From contig PMBV01000052.1 of the NCBI GenBank assembly GCA_003153055.1, positions 1 to 12,236 of the forward strand: a stretch of 12,236 bases of DNA. The letters run 5' to 3'. The position numbers and the translations under genes are program-made. Every line of letters begins with the position of its first letter. Within the stretch, counting starts at the first letter, position 1. Below are positions 1 through 5,552 of the stretch, piece by piece. The notes below the pieces were generated by a model that was not told the origin of the DNA, ran no database searches, and saw nothing but the letters and a program-made list of their open reading frames with translations. Source of the DNA: Myxococcales bacterium (lineage in GTDB: Bacteria; Myxococcota; Myxococcia; Myxococcales; Myxococcaceae).

Positions 1-1
1 C

Positions 2-124
2 GGCCTCCTGCGTTCGCGCCACCGGCCGAAGCTCGAGGCACTGCTCGACTCGTTGGCCAGGGAGTCGGACCTCGCCGACGTGGACTTCGCGCACGTAGAT
101 GGCCTGCGCGTCACGTCCTGGTAG
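2..124 (+). CDS. C-terminal fragment of an unrecognised protein (5' end outside window)
   Basis: An open frame enters from the left edge and stops at TAG after 40 codons. The residues are a believable protein tail: an Arg/Leu-rich helix, then acidic and hydrophobic residues ending LRVTSW. Third codon positions are strongly G/C, as in neighbouring genes. The other two frames give Arg/Pro-rich shadow sequence. Too little is present to assign a family. It is followed by a gene-free stretch before the phosphatase gene, so it probably ends its transcription unit. Confidence 0.5.
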   Translation, partial: GLLRSRHRPKLEALLDSLARESDLADVDFAHVDGLRVTSW

Positions 125-442
125 ACGGGAAGCTGTCGTCGTGGGCTCGGCCACGAAGGAACCACCGGAGCCTGCGGTGTGGGAACCGGCGCCAACGGCG
201 GGACCGCGCCCGGCTCGGAAAGGGCTGTTTGTTCGCCCTCGATCTCGAGGCGTAAAGAGATCGCGCCCGAGAAACCGGGTCAACCCGGCTCGAAGATCAT
301 CCGCTCGGGCAGTTCGCCTCACACGAGCCAACTCGCAAAACACTGTCTACTCTGGCGAGCGGTCTCGCCTGTGCGCACTCGAGTTCACAGTCGAGAACAA
401 CCCACTTTTCGATCCGAGCGCGGCTGCCTAGTCTCAACCCCC
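125..442. other. gene-free stretch with no clear feature
   Basis: About 318 bases separate the left-edge gene from the phosphatase gene. Frames that are open here translate to Arg/Pro/Ser-rich text without coding character. The only structure I see is a small imperfect hairpin around 268-292: CGAG, a three-base bulge, CCGGG, loop TCAA, then CCCGG CTCG. It has no T-tract. The stretch presumably holds the phosphatase promoter, but I cannot place -35 and -10 boxes with confidence. Confidence 0.4.
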
Positions 443-1126
443 ATGAAAATCCCGTTCAACAGCCCGAAAGTCGACGCCTTCGAGACGGGCGTGAAGAAAT
501 TCGGCAGCGACGCGAAGTCCGAAGTGAAGCAGCTCGAGACCGACGCAAAGAAGGGCTGGAGCGCGAACTCCGCCGGGAAGGTGATGGGCGACCTGAAGGA
601 CATGTTCTCCGACCTCGGCGCCGAGACGGTCGGGCTCGCCGAGCTTGCCGGCCTGCGCTACCCCGTGACCAACTACCAGTCGAAGGTGAGCGACACGCTG
701 ACCCGCGGCTCGCGCATCGACACCGAGCAGGGCTACGCCAACCTCAAGGCACAGGGCTTCGAGGGCATCGTGGATCTGACGCTCGAGGGCACCAAGGACG
801 CGCAGCTGGCGCCGAAGGCCGGCCTCAACACGCTCAACGTGAAGATCCTCGACAACTCGGCGCCCACCGAGGCGCAGATGAAGCAGTTCCTCGACTTCGC
901 CACCAACCCGACCAACCAGCCGACCTACGTGCACTGCGAAGCGGGCAAGGGACGCACCGGGGTGGCGACGGCGGCCTACCGGATGGCCGTGCAGGGCTGG
1001 CCCCCGGACCAGGCCATCGCCGAGGCAAAGAAGTTCGGGCTGGCGCTCCCCAGCCAGATCGAGTTCCTCCAGAAGTTCGGCACCGACCTGGCGGCGGGGA
1101 AGATCGCCGGCTACCCGAAGACCTGA
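443..1126 (+). CDS. protein tyrosine / dual-specificity-type phosphatase
   Basis: This 227-residue protein carries the Cys-based phosphatase signature HCEAGKGRTG, the CX5R P-loop, with nucleophile Cys165 and phosphate-binding Arg171. Asp137, in the segment KILDNSAP about 28 residues upstream, is placed to act as general acid. By family knowledge it would remove phosphate from tyrosine or mixed phosphoprotein substrates, or from small phosphorylated molecules. The first ~50 residues are a Lys/Asp/Ser-rich, probably helical extension unlike the catalytic core. No signal peptide is visible, so it is likely cytoplasmic. I chose the ATG at 443 because residues before it read as non-coding; there is no good Shine-Dalgarno, so a leaderless or weakly initiated mRNA is possible. 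It appears to be monocistronic. The target is unknown. Confidence 0.8.
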   Translation: MKIPFNSPKVDAFETGVKKFGSDAKSEVKQLETDAKKGWSANSAGKVMGDLKDMFSDLGAETVGLAELAGLRYPVTNYQSKVSDTLTRGSRIDTEQGYANLKAQGFEGIVDLTLEGTKDAQLAPKAGLNTLNVKILDNSAPTEAQMKQFLDFATNPTNQPTYVHCEAGKGRTGVATAAYRMAVQGWPPDQAIAEAKKFGLALPSQIEFLQKFGTDLAAGKIAGYPKT

Positions 1127-1167
1127 GCGACTCTCCACGCGGCGCGCCATGGTGCTCGGCGTCGACG

Positions 1168-1176
1168 TGCTAGGGT
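1168..1176 (+). promoter_or_regulatory. possible extended -10 promoter element for the protease gene
   Basis: TGCTAGGGT matches the extended -10 pattern TGnTAnnnT and lies about 48 bases before the protease ATG, leaving a leader of roughly 40 bases. I see no convincing -35 box. Placement in a short intergenic gap supports it; the sequence match alone is weak. Confidence 0.3.
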
Positions 1177-1223
1177 GAACGCCGGTTTCTTGCGGCGACC
1201 GGCAGTTTCCAACGGGGAGCGTC

Positions 1224-2792
1224 ATGCATCGTTCAGTGGGTGTCGGGCCAGGCATCGTGCTCTCCATCGTGCTCACGGGCACCGCGTGTACGGATCCGCT
1301 GTTGCACGGCGAAGGAACGCTGGCCGTGCGGCCCGCGGTCGTCAGGGACGCCATTCAAGGCGGCACCCAGGACAATCATGACTCGAATGTCGTGGCGATC
1401 ATGTTCAAGACGACACAGGGTCTCGCGATTTGCAGCGGTTCGCTCATCGCGCCCAACCTCGTGCTGTCGGCACACCACTGCGTGGCCGACGTCCCCTCGG
1501 TGAGTTGCGGCCCGAGCTCCTTCGGCTCACTGTTCAGCACGGACTCCTTTGCCATCACCACCAGCGCTTCGGCGGCGGCAACCTACTTCAGCCAAGGCCG
1601 GTTCCCGACCGTCGACAACACGAGTTGGTACGGAGTGCGCAACGTGTGGGTGCCGGGCAACGACATCTGTGGCAACGACGTCAGTCTGCTCGAGCTGAGC
1701 GCGAGCCTCAGCGGAGTCTGCCCGCTCCTCCCTCGGGTCGACGGGGCGGTGGGCGGCAACGAGGCGTATCGCGCGGTGGGCTTTGGCATCACGTCACCCA
1801 ACGGAAGAGCGGCCGGCACGCGCTACGAAGTGTCGGGGCTCTCGGTGATGTGCGCGACCAATTGTGGGAACGGCGACATGAGCGCCACGCTCGAATGGGA
1901 GGGTGGCACCACCGCCGCCAAGGGCACCTGCGAGGGTGACTCCGGTGGCCCAGCACTCGACTCCATTGGGCGGGTCATCGGCACCGTCTCGCGCGGCCCT
2001 GCCAATGCCTGCAATGACACTGTCTACGAAGCTGTCGTGGGGACCAACGGCGGGTGGATCAAGACAAAGGCAGCACAGGCGGCGAGCGACGGCAACTACA
2101 CGGCGGCTGGGTGGGTGAAGGGTGCCAGCACTTCGGACTCGGCCAACGGCTACTGTCCCAGTGGTGGTGGCGCGGGCGGTGGTGGAGGGAACACGGGCGG
2201 CGGCGGAGGTGGCACAGGCGGTGGCGGAGGTGGCACAGGCGGTGGCGGAGGTGGCACAGGCGGTGGCGGAGGCAGCGCGGGAGGGGGCACCGGCGGCTCG
2301 TGTATGAGCGGCCTGAACTGCGTAGATGGTTCGGGGCAAGGTGATTTCGGCTGCTTCGACCCGACGACTGCCAGCGGATTTCCCGCGGGCGCGATGCGCT
2401 GCCAGGCAGTGTCAGACTGCCCAACGGGCTTCTCATGCTGGGCTGTGAGCTCAACTTCGTCTTCGGGTAGTTGTATCCGGGATTGCTCTCCCGGCGGCGC
2501 GGGTGGAGGAGCAGGAACCGGTGGAGGAGCGGGAACCGGTGGAGGAGCGGGAACCGGTGGAGGAGCGGGAACCGGCGGAGGAACGGGGACCGGCGGAGGA
2601 ACGGGGACCGGTGGAGGAACGGCGACCGGAGGAGGAACCTCGGGAAAGGGCGGGGGTTCTGCGACGGGTGGCGGCACGGACAATTCGCCAGTCATTGGGA
2701 GTTGTGGCTGCCAGGGCGTCGATGGCACAGCGGCGTACGCGCTGCTCGGCCTGGTCGCGCTGGCGCGTCGGGGCCGATCAGTCCATAGGTGA
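1224..2792 (+). CDS. secreted trypsin-like serine protease with Gly-rich linkers and MYXO-CTERM tail
   Basis: This 522-residue exported protein starts with a hydrophobic signal ending near TGTAC22. Its S1 (chymotrypsin-fold) domain spans roughly residues 44-285. IQGG at 44-47 resembles the mature N-terminus of trypsins, and the triad is His85 (SAHHC), Asp152 (GNDVSLLEL) and Ser240 (GDSGGP). A first Gly-rich linker (~309-355) leads to a Cys-rich module (~358-425). A second linker of GGGAGT-type repeats follows, and then a C-terminal segment with Cys-Gly-Cys, a hydrophobic stretch and a basic end, which is the MYXO-CTERM arrangement for surface sorting. It probably works at the cell surface or after release, cleaving outside proteins. 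The ATG is preceded by GGGGAG at good spacing. The next gene is convergent, so this is a single-gene unit. Confidence 0.88.
   Translation: MHRSVGVGPGIVLSIVLTGTACTDPLLHGEGTLAVRPAVVRDAIQGGTQDNHDSNVVAIMFKTTQGLAICSGSLIAPNLVLSAHHCVADVPSVSCGPSSFGSLFSTDSFAITTSASAAATYFSQGRFPTVDNTSWYGVRNVWVPGNDICGNDVSLLELSASLSGVCPLLPRVDGAVGGNEAYRAVGFGITSPNGRAAGTRYEVSGLSVMCATNCGNGDMSATLEWEGGTTAAKGTCEGDSGGPALDSIGRVIGTVSRGPANACNDTVYEAVVGTNGGWIKTKAAQAASDGNYTAAGWVKGASTSDSANGYCPSGGGAGGGGGNTGGGGGGTGGGGGGTGGGGGGTGGGGGSAGGGTGGSCMSGLNCVDGSGQGDFGCFDPTTASGFPAGAMRCQAVSDCPTGFSCWAVSSTSSSGSCIRDCSPGGAGGGAGTGGGAGTGGGAGTGGGAGTGGGTGTGGGTGTGGGTATGGGTSGKGGGSATGGGTDNSPVIGSCGCQGVDGTAAYALLGLVALARRGRSVHR
2208..2270 (+). repeat. three perfect 21-bp tandem repeats (Gly-rich linker 1)
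   Basis: The unit GGTGGCACAGGCGGTGGCGG plus a final A occurs three times without change, flanked by decayed copies on both sides. It encodes a seven-residue unit of six Gly and one Thr. It lies inside the protease gene between the catalytic domain and the Cys-rich module and is probably prone to copy-number change. Confidence 0.9.
2502..2639 (+). repeat. 18-bp tandem repeats, about 7.7 copies (linker 2)
   Basis: Units of the form GGTGGAGGAGCGGGAACC run head to tail. Copies 2-4 are identical, copies 5-6 share GGCGGAGGAACGGGGACC, and copy 8 is partial. All keep the reading frame and encode GGGAGT or GGGTGT hexamers. The array separates the Cys-rich module from the MYXO-CTERM tail of the protease and looks like a flexible wall-spanning stalk. 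Confidence 0.92.
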
Positions 2793-2793
2793 G

Positions 2794-2821
2794 TGACGAA
2801 GGCGGTAGAGCTCGCTCGTCA
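2794..2821. terminator. hairpin in the convergent gap, possible bidirectional terminator
   Basis: TGACGA pairs with TCGTCA, and an inner GCG pairs with CGC across a two-base bulge, leaving an eight-base loop. It sits exactly where the protease gene and the convergent Cys-rich protein gene end, overlapping the latter's stop codon. No T-tract follows on either strand, so this is not a classical intrinsic terminator. The position is the main argument. Confidence 0.3.
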
Positions 2822-3169
2822 GGGTACGAGCTGACACGCTCCTCGCACGCACGAGGCGACCGGCGACCTCGGGACTCCGGCGCCGGAGCCAACCGGCAGT
2901 GGCACAGGCTCAGGGCAAGCTGGGGTGCAGGGCGGCTGGGGCCCACAGCTCGGCTCCACGAGGGCCGGGGCTCGATCGGCGAGGGCGACGAGGTGGCCCG
3001 CGCCCACGCATACCGTGGTGCATGAGAGAACCTCGGCGCAGGTGAATACGCGCTCCACTCGGCAATCGCCGTCGAAGGCGCACTCGCCAGGTGGTCGGGG
3101 GGCGATGGCGCATGACCACGATGCGGCGCTGCACCACAGAAGAAGGACGCCGCGGGTGATTGCTCGCAT
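2819..3169 (-). CDS. small Cys-rich exported protein, possible lipoprotein
   Basis: This 116-residue protein has a basic start (MRAITR), a hydrophobic run, and SWSC around Cys20 that could be a non-standard lipobox. The mature part has at least ten cysteines, including ECAFDGDC early and a closing pair spaced CVRGAC. Such spacing suggests a disulfide-stabilised exported domain. I place the start at the ATG at 3169, because an upstream GTG at 3223 would put extra polar residues before the signal. The DUF4336-like gene ends only 57 bases before this start on the same strand, so the two may be co-transcribed. I do not recognise the family, and its function is unknown. Confidence 0.55.
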   Translation of the reverse strand: MRAITRGVLLLWCSAASWSCAIAPRPPGECAFDGDCRVERVFTCAEVLSCTTVCVGAGHLVALADRAPALVEPSCGPQPPCTPACPEPVPLPVGSGAGVPRSPVASCVRGACQLVP

Positions 3170-3226
3170 CACGCCGGAGCAGAATAGACCCGAGCCCTCC
3201 CGCCCAGCAAATGCCCTCAACACATA

Positions 3227-3946
3227 CTACCCGAGGGCGTCGGCGCAGGCCCTCAGCTTCGCCGCGGCGTCGGTGACGGCGTTCTCTCCATGGCTGGGAA
3301 TGAGCCGCGTCACGCCCGGCACCGACGCCAGGCGCCTCAGGTGCTCGGCCAGGGCGCGTTTGTCTTTCACGAGCATCAGGCGCGCGATGCCCGTCACCTT
3401 GACGCCTCCAGAGCTACCGACGAGCCGGAGCACCAACCCGAGCGCCCCCGGAAGGTGGGGCACGTTCATCACCGCGTCGCCGAAGACGAGGCTCTGGCGG
3501 GCCCCGTCCTGGCTCCGAGAGACGAAGACCGCCTCTCCGGTCTTGGTGCCTTCGAGGGGCACCACCTCGAGCAGCGGGTCCTTCGGTAACAGCTCGAGGC
3601 CGCCATCGACCCGCACCGCCTGGCCGACGCTGTGGGCGATCTCCCTGGGGCACAGCACCTTGAGCCCGGGGTAGCGCGCGGCGAAGGCGTGCACGTCGAG
3701 GCGGTGGCCGGGCACCGGCACCACGAGGAAGGCCGGAGCTCCCCAGGCCTCCAGCACCGCCATCGAGGCGTCGTCGAGCGGCACTCCGTTGTGGAACACC
3801 AGGCGCCCGTCGCCGAGGCGGAACACGGTCATCCGGCGGTTGAGCGGGCCCTTGGGCAGATCCGCCTCGACGCACCAGAGGTTGTCCTCGAGGGGCTCGA
3901 TCGGGCGGTGGGGCAGAACGGTCCACGGACGGGGTGACGAGGCCAT
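3227..3946 (-). CDS. DUF4336-like, metallo-beta-lactamase-related protein
   Basis: This 239-residue protein resembles the DUF4336 family, distant relatives of metallo-beta-lactamase-fold hydrolases. The N-terminal segment PHRPIEPLEDNLWCVEADLP, then RRMTVFRLGDGRLVFHN, is the recognisable part. The usual HxHxDH zinc motif is not present; what remains is GHRLD at 80-84, GDAVMNVPH at 156-164 and SHGEN at 218-222, so catalytic metal binding is uncertain. There is no signal peptide, and it is likely cytoplasmic. I chose the ATG at 3946 because residues upstream in frame are Arg/Ser-rich and belong to decayed sequence of another frame. It lies upstream of the Cys-rich protein gene on the same strand. 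Its substrate is unknown. Confidence 0.78.
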   Translation of the reverse strand: MASSPRPWTVLPHRPIEPLEDNLWCVEADLPKGPLNRRMTVFRLGDGRLVFHNGVPLDDASMAVLEAWGAPAFLVVPVPGHRLDVHAFAARYPGLKVLCPREIAHSVGQAVRVDGGLELLPKDPLLEVVPLEGTKTGEAVFVSRSQDGARQSLVFGDAVMNVPHLPGALGLVLRLVGSSGGVKVTGIARLMLVKDKRALAEHLRRLASVPGVTRLIPSHGENAVTDAAAKLRACADALG

Positions 3947-3959
3947 GTGTCTTCGGGTT

Positions 3960-4097
3960 ATCCGGCAGCTGAGTGGAGTCGTCGAGCCTTTCCGCGGTGG
4001 CGTCGAGCGCGCGCTTCTGACTGTCGATCCATCCCGAGCTGAGCGCGACGTCGAGCGCCTCCGCGTAGGTGAGCGACTTCCGGCCGCCCGCATCGCG
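3960..4097 (-). pseudogene. remnant of a YdeI/OmpD-associated family protein
   Basis: In the minus-strand frame that enters after a TGA at 4098-4100, the translation reads RDAGGRKSLTYAEALDVALS and continues SGWIDSQKRALDA. TYAEALDVAL followed by GWIDxQK is the hallmark core of the YdeI/OmpD-associated family, whose members are usually near 190 residues. The N-terminal part is missing behind the stop, and the family's C-terminal part does not follow; the frame instead runs into the DUF4336-like gene. I therefore read it as a fragment left by deletion, not a working gene. The match rests on about 25 residues from memory of the family. Confidence 0.5.
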
Positions 4098-4149
4098 TCA
4101 CAAGGACAGGGAGAGCGGAGGTGGGTCGGGACCGTGGCAGACAGGGAGC

Positions 4150-4287
4150 GGCTGCGAGGCTGGAGGAGGCCGAGGCGACCTGGAAGCCCAGCCGCTCCTG
4201 CACCGACTCCGTCTGGAGCCTCTGGTACTCATCCTCCTCCCAAGGGGCCTCGCCCGTGGGCCACCTCTTCGCCAGCTGCCGCAACAA
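4150..4287 (-). pseudogene. short coding-like segment, unrecognised
   Basis: From a TTG at 4287 the minus strand reads MLRQLAKRWPTGEAPWEEDE and continues in the same style to about 4150. It is rich in Glu, Gln and Leu with G/C third positions, as true genes here have. Past that point the frame turns into Arg/Pro/Ser-rich text, suggesting the coding sequence ends or is interrupted. The frame is also open upstream across the moeA start. It does not match the YdeI family as I know it, so it may be a remnant of a different gene. I cannot name it. Confidence 0.3.
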
Positions 4288-4347
4288 TGCTAGGAGGTTG
4301 CCGTGAGCGAGCCCTGGCCATCGAGGTGCCCATGCCTGAGTTCCTGA
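4288..4347 (+). promoter_or_regulatory. translation start region of the first moeA, with a 14-codon overlapping leader frame
   Basis: A strong AGGAGG (4292-4297) stands five bases before GTG at 4303. That GTG opens a frame of only 14 codons ending at TGA 4345-4347, past the in-frame moeA ATG at 4332. The moeA ATG has no Shine-Dalgarno at normal distance. Either a leader peptide couples translation into moeA, or there is a one-base error, or TGCTAGGAG (4288-4296) is really an extended -10 box and moeA is read from a short leader. Confidence 0.4.
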
Positions 4348-5552
4348 CGCTCAAGTCACCCGATGAAGCTCGAGCGCTCTTCGCGACGTTCGATGCCCTG
4401 AGCGAGGAGCCACTGCCGCTCGAGGCCTGCGATGGCCGAGTGGCGTCGCGGCCGGTGCGCTCGCCGGAGGAGCTCCCGCCGTGGCCCAGAGCGGTGATGG
4501 ACGGCTATGCCGTGCGTTCGAGCGACACCTTCGGGGCCTCGGAGACCGTCCCCGCGTTCCTCCGAGTTCGAGGCACGGTGCCCATGGGCGAGGCTTGGTC
4601 GGGGCCGAGGGTTGGCCCAGGCGAGGCGCTGGCGGTCTCCACCGGGGCCGTGGTGCCCGAGCCCTGCGACGCGGTCGTGATGGTGGAGTACACCCAGAAG
4701 GGCGAAGGCGACGAGCTCGAGGTCCTCCGCCCCGCCGCGCCGGGCCAGCACCTGATGCGCGCGGGTGACGATATTCACCGTGACGAGGTCGTCGTCGAGG
4801 CGGGCCACCGATTGCGGCCCGTCGACCTGGGAGCCTTGGCGGCGCTGGGCGTGCGAACCCTGATGGTGCACCGGTGCCCCCGGGTCGCCATTCTCTCCAC
4901 CGGCAACGAGGTGGTGGCTGCCACCGAGACGCCACGGGTCGGCCAGGTGCGAGATGCCAACAGCCTCATCCTCGGCGCGCGCGCCAGGCAGGCCGGGTGT
5001 GAGGTGTCCTTCGGCGGCATCGTGGGAGACGACTTCGAGGCCCTCGAGGCGCGGTGCTCGGCGCTCCTCGCTGGGGCCGATGTGCTCGTCCTCTCCGGAG
5101 GCTCCTCGGCGGGGGCGCGCGACCTCACCGCGGCGGTGCTGACCAAATTGGGCGCGGAGATCCTCTTCCACGGCATCAGCGTTCGGCCCGGCAAGCCGAC
5201 GATTCTCGCTCGGCTGGGGCCCAAGCCGCTGCTGGGCATGCCGGGCGTCCCGACCTCGGCGACGGTCATCTTCGATGCCTTCGTGCTCCCGCTGTTGTGG
5301 CGGCTGGGCGGCGAGGTGGGGCGTGAGGTGTGGCCGATGCGGCGGCGGGCGCGGCTCACCCGTCGAGTTCCGTCGGTGGCTGGGCGAGAAGACTACATTC
5401 GGGTGAAGCTCACTGGAGCGCTGGCCGAGCCGATCCTCGGGACCAGCGCGGCCCTCTCGTCGCTGGTGCGGGCGAACGGGCTCATCGTCGTACCCGCGGG
5501 CGTCGAGGGAATCGCCGAAGGTGCGGAGGTCGAGGTATGCCTGTCTTTCTGA
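4332..5552 (+). CDS. moeA: MoeA-type molybdopterin molybdenumtransferase (metal insertion), paralogue 1
   Basis: The 406 residues match the usual MoeA length of about 400. MoeA inserts molybdate or tungstate into adenylylated molybdopterin in the cytoplasm, the last common step of the cofactor pathway. Visible motifs are AVMDGYAV (54-61), STGNEV in the middle domain, SGGSSAGARD (255-264, standing for the family's SGGxSxGxxD), RPGKP (285-289) and GMPGVPTSA, followed by the C-terminal beta domain. The start is uncertain: ATG 4332 gives a normal MoeA N-terminus, and GTG 4326 is also in frame. Its stop overlaps the second moeA by 16 bases, so the two are translationally coupled. With the AOR genes opposite, I infer a role in tungsten or molybdenum loading of AOR. 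Confidence 0.93.
   Translation: MPEFLTLKSPDEARALFATFDALSEEPLPLEACDGRVASRPVRSPEELPPWPRAVMDGYAVRSSDTFGASETVPAFLRVRGTVPMGEAWSGPRVGPGEALAVSTGAVVPEPCDAVVMVEYTQKGEGDELEVLRPAAPGQHLMRAGDDIHRDEVVVEAGHRLRPVDLGALAALGVRTLMVHRCPRVAILSTGNEVVAATETPRVGQVRDANSLILGARARQAGCEVSFGGIVGDDFEALEARCSALLAGADVLVLSGGSSAGARDLTAAVLTKLGAEILFHGISVRPGKPTILARLGPKPLLGMPGVPTSATVIFDAFVLPLLWRLGGEVGREVWPMRRRARLTRRVPSVAGREDYIRVKLTGALAEPILGTSAALSSLVRANGLIVVPAGVEGIAEGAEVEVCLSF

Noticed and set aside
268..292. Imperfect hairpin in the left intergenic stretch as a terminator or regulatory RNA
   Set aside because: There is a short bulged stem with no T-tract and no conservation evidence. Stems like this are common by chance at this GC content.
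99..431. 110-codon plus-strand frame in the left intergenic stretch
   Set aside because: It is Arg/Pro/Ser-rich, starts inside the previous gene, has no ribosome site and shows no coding character.
434..1354. 306-codon open frame antisense to the phosphatase gene
   Set aside because: The composition is that of a shadow frame, and it runs across the gap into the protease gene. The sense strand shows an intact phosphatase site.
2208..2639. Repeat arrays as a CRISPR array
   Set aside because: Repeats are head to tail without unique spacers and keep the protein reading frame.
2150..2728. Proline-rich 192-residue frame opposite the protease linkers
   Set aside because: It is simply the complement of the Gly-coding repeats and has no initiation signal or domain.
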